This document shows, one piece after another, positions 1-10,000 of a stretch of 64,000 bases of DNA. A program made the translations under genes and the position numbers. The stretch's first letter is position 1; each line of letters opens with the position of its first letter. The stretch is from the NCBI GenBank assembly GCA_949358305.1, contig OX442324.1, positions 9,521,601-9,585,600 of the forward strand. Reading direction: 5' to 3'. The notes beneath the pieces were generated by a model that saw nothing but the letters and a program-made list of their open reading frames with translations, ran no database searches and was not told the origin of the DNA. Source of the DNA: Strigamia acuminata. Taxonomy: Eukaryota; Arthropoda; Chilopoda; Geophilomorpha; Linotaeniidae.

Positions 1-945
1 CATCAAAATCAACATAAACCTCTACATAAACCAAAAAGAAAACATTTCCTGCAATTAAATCATTATTAACTTTTCCATTAGTAAACAAACATTCAATATT
101 TACCACTCTTAACCTCCAAAACAACCTCATTTTATTTATAAATTCAACTTGGGTAAATATCTTTAATAAATTCAAACATGTAAATCTTTTTAGTGCACTA
201 TAATTAAATATTCAACTTCACTCTACTTAATATTCAATCAGCTAATCTGTAAAAAAAATATAACTCAAACATCCACAATGAGTCACCTCTCTTTCTTATC
301 ACTTATGCAAATTACTATGCATTGATTTCAAATTTTATAAGAGATTTTATTACTTTTAATGCAATTTTTGTACGGATTTTAACTGGATCATCTAATTTTT
401 AGCAAATAACTGGCCAATTTCACTTTACTTTTACTACTTTTCACTACTTTTAGCCAATTAATGGGTCTCAAATAGAAAGAACCGCAATCTCCACCACTTT
501 GTTACGTGGATAAATCACCACTGTTTACCCACGTGAATAACTTTGTCACGGTCCTGACTTTAGACAGTAATAATTTTCAAAATTTTAAGCGCATTTTGCG
601 CCTTTCCTTTAAATTTTCCCCAATCATATTGAGAAATTGTTCTAGTTTCCCTAAATCATTTTATTTTTCCCAAATCTAAATTTATTATTTTATTTTATAT
701 TATTTTCCTTATTTTTGATATTTATCTTTAATTTGGCCTGGTTTTAATCACCCCATCCAGACAATTCATGAGAATTCTGCAATAAGTTGATATAATCGCG
801 CTCTAAATTTACATATTTCACCCCTGATCGCCTGTTTTCTGCTCGGTCCCCATTGGAAATTGACTTGGCCTTTGACATGTGATCAGAGGTGACTTGTTCT
901 GTCAAGACATTTTTGACAGAGAGAATAATTTTCGCCTTCGACTAG
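1..945. other. Non-repeated AT-rich flank, no gene seen
   Basis: This stretch does not recur elsewhere in the window. It is AT-rich, with a T-rich tract around 640-740. A short inverted repeat at about 899-919 (CTGTCAA and TTGACAG around a 7-base loop) is the only local structure I noticed. No open frame has recognisable domains. It is probably ordinary intergenic DNA or eroded transposon sequence beside the satellite block. Confidence 0.6.
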
Positions 946-1308
946 TCAACATCTTCTGTCTTAAACTGGAAGATTTCCAAGTGCGATTATGTTGCGTCTC
1001 AATGCATACGGTCACATTGCAGCCCGAATTCTCATGTTAGTCTAACTAACCACAACATTTATTATTTGCCCATTATTTGCGTACAAATTACTGGAAAAAC
1101 GGCGTATTCGACGGTCTCAATTCGTCAATACATTTTATGCCACGACTGTGACTTCCTCCTCGGCCTAGACATTTTGAACTCATACTCGTCTCAATTGCGT
1201 ATTCATTTCATTATCGACGGTTCGACGACGTTGTCTGCGGTTTGGTACCTGTTTGCGCGTTCACCCAACGTTTGCGCGTGTTCAGGAGAAGAAACATACT
1301 CTTCGTAA
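946..1308 (+). pseudogene. Possible retrotransposon aspartic protease (retropepsin) remnant
   Basis: A plus-strand frame is open from just after a TAG at 943-945 to a TAA at 1306-1308. It encodes a segment reading CDFLLGLDILNSYSSQLRIHF. The pattern LLGxDxL followed by a Y and a hydrophobic strand is typical of the C-terminal half of retropepsin domains in LTR retrotransposons (Ty3/gypsy or BEL-like). No catalytic DTG or DSG triad is visible upstream in this frame, where the residues read TSSVLNWKISKCDYVAS, and there is no ATG in a good position (1066 is TTG). I see no reverse transcriptase nearby. If real, it is a decayed fragment; chance similarity is the main alternative. Confidence 0.3.
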
Positions 1309-1626
1309 GTACGCCTAGCATATGACGACATTTTCCCTAGTGAAGAGCGATGTTTTGGTCTTAAAATTCGAAGTATCAACGTTCGCCATTTTGTACGGCG
1401 CCCGAATTGAATCCTGCACCCATAAAATACAGATTTCACGAATAGACGCTGTCTTAACCTAGCTACCACCCCCGGCAAAGTTTTAAGAGTTGCAGCGCCT
1501 GCGAACCTAAATTTTCTGGTTATTACAATCCCTGGAAATTCTTAAATTTCCGAAACCATTGTTAAAAAGTCGACTACGACGTGACAATCTTGGCGAGCTA
1601 GACAGGATTCAACTCGAAACGTGTTC
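1309..1626. other. Non-repeated flank up to the satellite boundary
   Basis: No gene or repeat is recognised. The sequence stops being unique exactly after base 1626, where block F begins. The same F edge is found next to completely different sequence at 25260/25261 and 46795/46796. Confidence 0.6.
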
Positions 1627-1926
1627 TAACCTTATGGCGCGCATGCGGATTTTGCGGAGTGCGAAAGGGACCCCATTTTTAACATTACGGCTGCCTATAT
1701 GCTGATCCCCTGTTCGCAATTTTGCGGCGGATTTTGCGGATTTTGATCAATCCGCAGAAATTGCACTTTACAAGTTTATTTTATGATTTTGTACCATTTT
1801 GTAACTTAAAAACACAAATGAACAATGTAATCACTCTATAATGCTGTTGGTTTAATCAGCACATTGTACTGCACAAAAACGCGCGCGCTCGCGATAGTAC
1901 ATCACCAAATGTACTTGCACTCACTC

Positions 1927-2090
1927 AAGTGGCATTTTTAGCCATTTTTCGTAGTAAAAATGGCCGTTTTTCGTCAAAATGGTCATTTTCAGCCATTTTT
2001 CATAGTGAAAATGGCTTTCTTCGTCGTTTTTTCTATAAAAAATGGCTGTTTTTCATCAAAAATGGCCGTTTTCATCATTGAAACGTTATA
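1927..2090. repeat. Cluster of short AGCCATTTTT / AAAAATGGCT hairpins
   Basis: Alternating AGCCATTTTT and AAAAATGGC(C/T) motifs lie a few bases apart, with spacers such as CGTAGT, CATAGTG and CATC, so adjacent copies can pair as small stem-loops on either strand. The cluster is present in all three F copies. I know of no function for it. Confidence 0.6.
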
Positions 2091-2244
2091 AAAATGTAAC
2101 TTTTCAATGGCGTTTTGACGGAACCGATAAATTTTGAAATTTCACACATTGAAACCCTAATACAGGTGAATTAGTGACGCCTAATTTGTTTTAACAAATA
2201 AAGCAAACTACATCTCGCAATTTTGCATCGTACCGCATCACCTC

Positions 2245-2316
2245 GCCTCATTTCCGGTCTGGAAAATTAATGAAAATTAATAAACGCCCCGGCGTTTATT
2301 TGAGGCAATACGGCAA
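2245..2316. mobile_element. MITE-like palindromic mini-element in F
   Basis: The core is a dyad at 2279-2300 made of AATAAACGCC, a central CC and GGCGTTTATT. It sits inside short outer inverted ends GCCTCA and TGAGGC. Two related copies in the opposite orientation begin near 3111 and 3189 and share both the dyad and a following GTGAGGCG segment. The small size, nested inverted ends and several copies resemble a tiny foldback or MITE-type element. No transposase is present and no target duplication could be established. Confidence 0.4.
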
Positions 2317-2374
2317 TACGGCAATTGGAACCCGAAAATAACGTGGGGCTGTGTGAAAACCTGGATTTGAATTT

Positions 2375-2394
2375 CGTCAACGCGCGCGTTGACG
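2375..2394. repeat. Perfect 20-bp palindrome
   Basis: The half-site CGTCAACGCG is followed directly by its exact reverse complement with no spacer. It is conserved in the other two F copies (24493-24512 and 47544-47563 by coordinate mapping). It could be a dimeric protein site or simply part of the local CG-rich palindromic habit. Confidence 0.7.
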
Positions 2395-2704
2395 CATGGG
2401 GAATGTGGGGGTCCCTTCCCAGTCAATTTCACCCCTAAAATATCCCGAAATTGACGATACATGCATTTCCAGTTAGAAAAATTGAGCTTCATGTAAATTT
2501 TGATTGTTTAGCTTTTTTTTGAAATTTCACCAATTTTCCTTATCTCCAGCCTTCCTCGCTCATTTGACACCAAAATGACCTGCATTGAGGATTTTTCCCA
2601 TAATCCTTTTCGCATGTATGGAGCGCAAACAGTCGCAATAAATGAATTCAGCGGAATTCGACCTTGAGTTTGCGACGCCATCTTGAATATGAGTAAAAGC
2701 ACAG

Positions 2705-3000
2705 TATGGTGTCAATTATTCGAACTGATCGCGGAGCATGGGACAAAAATTGAATAAAAACGAAGAAATATGATTAAAATTCAACAGAAATCTACACAAA
2801 ATGATAAGAAATGTATAAACATTGATCAGAAATCGACAAAAATCGACTGAAACCTGACAATAATCAATTCAGAATGACAAATAACGATTACAATTGGCAA
2901 AAATTGATCAAAAATACAGAAAAATCGATTAAAAACCAGCAAAAAACGAACAGAAATCGATAAAATCAATTAAAAATCAACAAATAGCCATTTTGTTTGT
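2705..3000. repeat. A-rich degenerate minisatellite
   Basis: Loosely periodic repeats of about 13-16 bases with the consensus AAAAATCGA(C/T)(A/C)GAAA run through this segment, with no long open frame. It is conserved in all F copies. Confidence 0.6.
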
Positions 3001-3110
3001 TTTTGAACAAATTAAGAACTTTGAAAACACACGACAATTTGAAAGAATAAAAACCGGGGTCAAATACGCGCAGCTACTCGTTTGAACGCCGGGGAGGTGT
3101 GGGTGATGTG

Positions 3111-3260
3111 CCTCGAATAAACGCCGGGGCGTTTATTTATTACCAAGGCGGGATGTGAGGCGCGAATGAAAGCCCAAGTTGGACATTGCCTCGAATAAAC
3201 GCCGGGGCGTTTATTTATTTCCAAGACGAGAAGTGAGGCGAGATGATGCGGTGCGACGTA
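3111..3260. mobile_element. Tandem pair of the F mini-element
   Basis: Two copies start 78 bp apart, with dyads at 3116-3137 and 3194-3215. Each has AATAAACGCC, a central GG and GGCGTTTATT, is preceded by CCTCG and is followed by TTATT(A/T)CCAAG and GTGAGGCG. They lie opposite in orientation to the copy near 2279. Confidence 0.4.
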
Positions 3261-5224
3261 TTCAAGGGGGTATTCAAGGCAGTACGCCATGTTTTCCACT
3301 ATTATTCAAGGCCATGTTTTCCAGTATTTTATTTTTACCATTTTGTAAGTTTATTGCAATATGTATAAAGTTTATTGCTTTTTGTATGAAGAGTAGTATT
3401 CTTTGTGTAATGTGTCTTTATAAACATCACACACAACGGTTTTTTCTGTTTTCTTCATGTTTATGTTTCGCGTATGCACGTGAAGCCCTGGCACATCTGT
3501 CGAACACCTGTACGCATTTGGACGCGCTCAGGGCGCTACATCGCGTGCTGAAACGCGCTGACGGCGCTACATCACGCATAGTAGCATATATATCACACAC
3601 ATTTCGCGCCCACGACAAAGTACGAACTCATGGCGATCACCAAAGAACATTTACTCTTCCACACACGTTTTATTTTCTCACAGTCCTGTACACATTTAAC
3701 TTGCGCGCGCACTTGCTAATGCTACGGTCGACGGCGATTCGCATGCGCTATCCGCTGCATCAAACCCCAAATACCGATAAAAAATCGCAGAAAACACTAA
3801 TCCCGACCCAAAAACCGCCAAAATTACCCTCAACACACGCCAACAACCTTCCACCACTTAAATTACACCGGAAAAAAACAATTTCAAACCGAAAAATCAA
3901 CAAAAAAGGCCAAAAAAATATTGCAAACAAAGAGAAAAGATCAATTATCGAGGCAAATCCCCACCACAAAACAACGCATCGCCGGTATACACTTAAGCGT
4001 ACAGTGCACAACACTACTGTTTATTTTCAATGATCCAATAAATAAAATTTGAAACAAAGTTGAGTGGAATTGTACGTTTCTTGTATATTAAAGTTTTTAT
4101 TTTGTTTGTTTACACTTAATTTTTTTTTTCCATCATAGAATGGCGACTCGATACTTTTGTAGCTCGAATTCACTTCGTAAACGTGGTCGGTGTTCATCAC
4201 GCGTCAATGCGCTCGTGCAATAGTATAGGCGCGCATACGATTTGATGCGCGCAAAACTTGCAAAACTTGCACGGAATTTGGGCAATTTTTGACAAATTTC
4301 AGCAGATTTTTGCCTGTATTTGACAAATTTCAGAAGATTTTTGCCTATATTTGACAAATTTCAGAAGATTTCCTCAATCCTCAAACATTTGCTGAAATTT
4401 CTCATAAAATTTCTAAAATTAATTGAAATTTGTCTGAAATTTGTCTGGAATTTGTCAAATATTGTCAAAAATCCGTGGAAATTTGTCAAATACTGGCAAA
4501 AATCCATGTAAATTTGTCAAAAATTGCCATAATTCGGTGCAAATTGTGTTAGATATTGGAAAAATTTATTTTAACGCTTCCAACGCGCCAGTAAATCGCG
4601 CGTGCACACGCATGGATTTTTCGTCATAGTTGGATGCGCGCAAACCTCACGTAACTTGCGCCAAAATTTGGCAATTTTGGACAAATTTCAGCAGATTTTT
4701 GCCAGTATTTGACAAATTTCCACTGATTTTTGACAATATTTGACCCAACAACTGCGCCACGTTCCAGGCGCCGGTTTAGGCATTTTAGACCCGTTTTAGA
4801 CCGTTTTAGATGGCGAAAACGTTCTCTCCATCATTTTCTACCCCTGGGTGAGGTTTTCAGCGTTCATGATTGATGAAAAAGCTGTTTTCTAACTAGCTGT
4901 CCCATTGCTAGTTTTGGCGTCAGGTTTTAGCAACCTTCCGATCCGTTCTCTGTCGTCTGCACGACCTCCAAGACCGTTTTAGGGTTAATTTGAGTCAAAT
5001 AATTCATTCTGGGGGTTGTTTTGGGTTTTTTACAAGTGTGTTTTTGTAGTTTTTATTGGTTTCAAACATTGTCAATTCTTTATACAAGTGTAACTTTCAT
5101 TTCTCTGTATTTTGAGAACTTTGCATTGCAGCAAAGTTCATTTCTTGCCCCTTAATTATTGTGTAATTGTTGGTTTTCAAGCCCGTTTTTTAACAATAAC
5201 TTTATTTGAAGTGCCTATTGTTTC

Positions 5225-5246
5225 AGGCACGTGCTTCCACGTGCCT
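5225..5246. repeat. CACGTG hairpin of the R unit (polymorphic)
   Basis: The arms AGGCACGTG and CACGTGCCT flank a CTTC loop. Units 2 and 4 of this array lack 10 bases here, leaving the uninterrupted palindrome AGGCACGTGCCT (near 6881 and 10245). CACGTG is a canonical E-box core, so protein binding is possible but unproven. The two states account for the 1676 versus 1686 bp unit lengths. Confidence 0.75.
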
Positions 5247-5401
5247 TTTATTGTTGAGCAATTTCTTGGGCAGTTGCGCTCCTGTTGCTAGCATTGCCGC
5301 GCGTTCTCCGCGCGCGTACTCGCGTTTCGCATCACACACATTCGGATTCGATGGCCTATCGCGGCGGCACATTGTGTGGCATAGCGCGGCACGTTGCAAT
5401 T

Positions 5402-7048
5402 GCTAATGCTACGGTCGACGGCGATTCGCATGCGCTATCCGCTGCATCAAACCCCAAATCCCGACCCAAAAACCGCCAAAATTACCCTCAACACACGCCA
5501 ACAACCTTCCACCACTTAAATTACACCGGAAAAAAACAATTTCAAACCGAAAAATCAACAAAAAAGGCCAAAAAAATATTGCAAACAAAGAGAAAAGATC
5601 AATTATCGAGGCAAATCCCCACCACAAAACAACGCATCGCCGGTATACACTTAAGCGTACAGTGCACAACACTACTGTTTATTTTCAATGATCCAATAAA
5701 TAAAATTTGAAACAAAGTTGAGTGGAATTGTACGTTTCTTGTATATTAAAGTTTTTATTTTGTTTGTTTACACTTAATTTTTTTTTTCCATCATAGAATG
5801 GCGACTCGATACTTTTGTAGCTCGAATTCACTTCGTAAACGTGGTCGGTGTTCATCACGCGTCAATGCGCTCGTGCAATAGTATAGGCGCGCATACGATT
5901 TGATGCGCGCAAAACTTGCAAAACTTGCACGGAATTTGGGCAATTTTTGACAAATTTCAGCAGATTTTTGCCTGTATTTGACAAATTTCAGAAGATTTTT
6001 GCCTATATTTGACAAATTTCAGAAGATTTCCTCAATCCTCAAACATTTGCTGAAATTTCTCATAAAATTTCAAAAATTAATTGAAATTTGTCTGAAATTT
6101 GTCTGGAATTTGTCAAATATTGTCAAAAATCCGTGGAAATTTGTCAAATACTGGCAAAAATCCATGTAAATTTGTCAAAAATTGCCATAATTCGGTGCAA
6201 ATTGTGTTAGATATTGGAAAAATTTATTTTAACGCTTCCAACGCGCCAGTAAATCGCGCGTGCACACGCATGGATTTTTCGTCATAGTTGGATGCGCGCA
6301 AACCTCACGTAACTTGCGCCAAAATTTGGCAATTTTTGACAAATTTCAGCAGATTTTTGCCAGTATTTGACAAATTTCCACTGATTTTTGACAATATTTG
6401 ACCCAACAACTGCGCCACGTTCCAGGCGCCGGTTTAGGCATTTTAGACCCGTTTTAGACCGTTTTAGATGGCGAAAACGTTCTCTCCATCATTTTCTACC
6501 CCTGGGTGAGGTTTTCAGCGTTCATGATTGATGAAAAAGCTGTTTTCTAACTAGCTGTCCCATTGCTAGTTTTGGCGTCAGGTTTTAGCAACCTTCCGAT
6601 CCGACTCTGTCGTCTGCACGACCTCCAAGACCGTTTTAGGGTTAATTTGAGTCAAATAATTCATTCTGGGGGTTGTTTTGGGTTTTTTACAAGTGTGTTT
6701 TTGTAGTTTTTATTGGTTTCAAACATTGTCAATTCTTTATACAAGTGTAACTTTCATTTCTCTGTATTTTGAGAACTTTGCATTGCAGCAAAGTTCATTT
6801 CTTGCCCCTTAATTATTGTGTAATTGTTGGTTTTCAAGCCCGTTTTTTAACAATAACTTTATTTGAAGTGCCTATTGTTTCAGGCACGTGCCTTTTATTG
6901 TTGAGCAATTTCTTGGGCAGTTGCGCTCCTGTTGCTAGCATTGCCGCGCGTTCTCCGCGCGCGTACTCGCGTTTCGCATCACACACATTCGGATTCGATG
7001 GCATATCGCGGCGGCACATTGTGTGGCATAGCGCGGCACGTTGCAATT
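5402..7048 (+). repeat. R unit with a 29-bp internal deletion
   Basis: Compared with other units, 29 bases are missing after CCCCAAAT near 5458, so the sequence goes straight to CCCGACCC. This same short unit is always second from F: here, inverted at 19839-21485, and at 50571-52217. It is therefore a landmark showing that the three F-linked arrays share a common origin at that end. Confidence 0.85.
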
Positions 7049-10000
7049 GCTAATGCTACGGTCGACGGCGATTCGCATGCGCTATCCGCTGCATCAAACC
7101 CCAAATACCGATAAAAAATCGCAGAAAACACTAATCCCGACCCAAAAACCGCCAAAATTACCCTCAACACACGCCAACAACCTTCCACCACTTAAATTAC
7201 ACCGGAAAAAAACAATTTCAAACCGAAAAATCAACAAAAAAGGCCAAAAAAATATTGCAAACAAAGAGAAAAGATCAATTATCGAGGCAAATCCCCACCA
7301 CAAAACAACGCATCGCCGGTATACACTTAAGCGTACAGTGCACAACACTACTGTTTATTTTCAATGATCCAATAAATAAAATTTGAAACAAAGTTGAGTG
7401 GAATTGTACGTTTCTTGTATATTAAAGTTTTTATTTTGTTTGTTTACACTTAATTTTTTTTTTCCATCATAGAATGGCGACTCGATACTTTTGTAGCTCG
7501 AATTCACTTCGTAAACGTGGTCGGTGTTCATCACGCGTCAATGCGCTCGTGCAATAGTATAGGCGCGCATACGATTTGATGCGCGCAAAACTTGCAAAAC
7601 TTGCACGGAATTTGGGCAATTTTTGACAAATTTCAGCAGATTTTTGCCTGTATTTGACAAATTTCAGAAGATTTTTGCCTATATTTGACAAATTTCAGAA
7701 GATTTCCTCAATCCTCAAACATTTGCTGAAATTTCTCATAAAATTTCAAAAATTAATTGAAATTTGTCTGAAATTTGTCTGGAATTTGTCAAATATTGTC
7801 AAAAATCCGTGGAAATTTGTCAAATACTGGCAAAAATCCATGTAAATTTGTCAAAAATTGCCATAATTCGGTGCAAATTGTGTTAGATATTGGAAAAATT
7901 TATTTTAACGCTTCCAACGCGCCAGTAAATCGCGCGTGCACACGCATGGATTTTTCGTCATAGTTGGATGCGCGCAAACCTCACGTAACTTGCGCCAAAA
8001 TTTGGCAATTTTTGACAAATTTCAGCAGATTTTTGCCAGTATTTGACAAATTTCCACTGATTTTTGACAATATTTGACCCAACAACTGCGCCACGTTCCA
8101 GGTGCCGGTTTAGGCATTTTAGACCCGTTTTAGACCGTTTTAGATGGCGAAAACGTTCTCTCCATCATTTTCTACCCCTGGGTGAGGTTTTCAGCGTTCA
8201 TGATTGATGAAAAAGCTGTTTTCTAACTAGCTGTCCCATTGCTAGTTTTGGCGTCAGGTTTTAGCAACCTTCCGATCCGACTCTGTCGTCTGCACGACCT
8301 CCAAGACCGTTTTAGGGTTAATTTGAGTCAAATAATTCATTCTGGGGGTTGTTTTGGGTTTTTTACAAGTGTGTTTTTGTAGTTTTTATTGGTTTCAAAC
8401 ATTGTCAATTCTTTATACAAGTGTAACTTTCATTTCTCTGTATTTTGAGAACTTTGCATTGCAGCAAAGTTCATTTCTTGCCCCTTAATTATTGTGTAAT
8501 TGTTGGTTTTCAAGCCCGTTTTTTAACAATAACTTTATTTGAAGTGCCTATTGTTTCAGGCACGTGCTTCCACGTGCCTTTTATTGTTGAGCAATTTCTT
8601 GGGCAGTTGCGCTCCTGTTGCTAGCATTGCCGCGCGTTCTCCGCGCGCGTACTCGCGTTTCGCATCACACACATTCGGATTCGATGGCATATCGCGGCGG
8701 CACATTGTGCGGCATAGCGCGGCACGTTGCAATTGCTAATGCTACGGTCGACGGCGATTCGCATGCGCTATCCGCTGCATCAAACCCCAAATACCGATAA
8801 AAAATCGCAGAAAACACTAATCCCGACCCAAAAACCGCCAAAATTACCCTCAACACACGCCAACAACCTTCCACCACTTAAATTACACCGGAAAAAAACA
8901 ATTTCAAACCGAAAAATCAACAAAAAAGGCCAAAAAAATATTGCAAACAAAGAGAAAAGATCAATTATCGAGGCAAATCCCCACCACAAAACAACGCATC
9001 GCCGGTATACACTTAAGCGTACAGTGCACAACACTACTGTTTATTTTCAATGATCCAATAAATAAAATTTGAAACAAAGTTGAGTGGAATTGTACGTTTC
9101 TTGTATATTAAAGTTTTTATTTTGTTTGTTTACACTTAATTTTTTTTTTCCATCATAGAATGGCGACTCGATACTTTTGTAGCTCGAATTCACTTCGTAA
9201 ACGTGGTCGGTGTTCATCACGCGTCAATGCGCTCGTGCAATAGTATAGGCGCGCATACGATTTGATGCGCGCAAAACTTGCAAAACTTGCACGGAATTTG
9301 GGCAATTTTTGACAAATTTCAGCAGATTTTTGCCTGTATTTGACAAATTTCAGAAGATTTTTGCCTATATTTGACAAATTTCAGAAGATTTCCTCAATCC
9401 TCAAACATTTGCTGAAATTTCTCATAAAATTTCAAAAATTAATTGAAATTTGTCTGAAATTTGTCTGGAATTTGTCAAATATTGTCAAAAATCCGTGGAA
9501 ATTTGTCAAATACTGGCAAAAATCCATGTAAATTTGTCAAAAATTGCCATAATTCGGTGCAAATTGTGTTAGATATTGGAAAAATTTATTTTAACGCTTC
9601 CAACGCGCCAGTAAATCGCGCGTGCACACGCATGGATTTTTCGTCATAGTTGGATGCGCGCAAACCTCACGTAACTTGCGCCAAAATTTGGCAATTTTTG
9701 ACAAATTTCAGCAGATTTTTGCCAGTATTTGACAAATTTCCACTGATTTTTGACAATATTTGACCCAACAACTGCGCCACGTTCCAGGCGCCGGTTTAGG
9801 CATTTTAGACCCGTTTTAGACCGTTTTAGATGGCGAAAACGTTCTCTCCATCATTTTCTACCCCTGGGTGAGGTTTTCAGCGTTCATGATTGATGAAAAA
9901 GCTGTTTTCTAACTAGCTGTCCCATTGCTAGTTTTGGCGTCAGGTTTTAGCAACCTTCCGATCCGACTCTGTCGTCTGCACGACCTCCAAGACCGTTTTA

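Larger units (their letters stand above)
1627..3714 (+). repeat. Block F, copy 1 (plus polarity)
   Basis: This non-coding block of about 2.09 kb is repeated inverted at 23173-25260 (positions sum to 26887) and directly at 46796-48883 (offset 45169). In order it holds a TGCGGATTTTGCGGA-rich edge, a cluster of GCCATTTTT hairpins (about 1927-2090), a mini-element (2245-2316), a 20-bp palindrome (2375-2394), an A-rich minisatellite (about 2705-3000), two more mini-elements (3111-3260) and a more complex GC-mixed part (3300-3700). A long frame running from 3179 into the first R unit has no recognisable domain and crosses the F/R junction, so I treat it as chance. Confidence 0.85.

Noticed and set aside
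1203-1478. 91-codon minus-strand frame in the flank
   Set aside because: No domain is recognisable and it overlaps the better-supported protease-like frame on the other strand.
3760-4014. Hydrophobic 84-codon frame on the minus strand suggesting a membrane protein
   Set aside because: It is the antisense of an A-rich, K/N/P-rich tract; hydrophobicity follows from T-rich codons. No evidence of transcription or conservation apart from the duplication.
3179-4033. 284-codon open frame on the plus strand, also at 22854-23708 (minus) and 48348-49202
   Set aside because: It crosses the F/R junction, translates low-complexity A-rich satellite in its second half, has no recognisable domain, and recurs only because the DNA is duplicated.
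4133-4357. 74-codon minus-strand frame repeated in all full R units
   Set aside because: It translates the TTTGACAAATTTC minisatellite and its flank; there is no ATG context, domain or substitution pattern of coding selection.
4970-4990. TTTTAGGGTT string as a telomere repeat
   Set aside because: Only one copy per R unit and never in tandem. The TAGGCTTAGG string in G near 26117 is also single.
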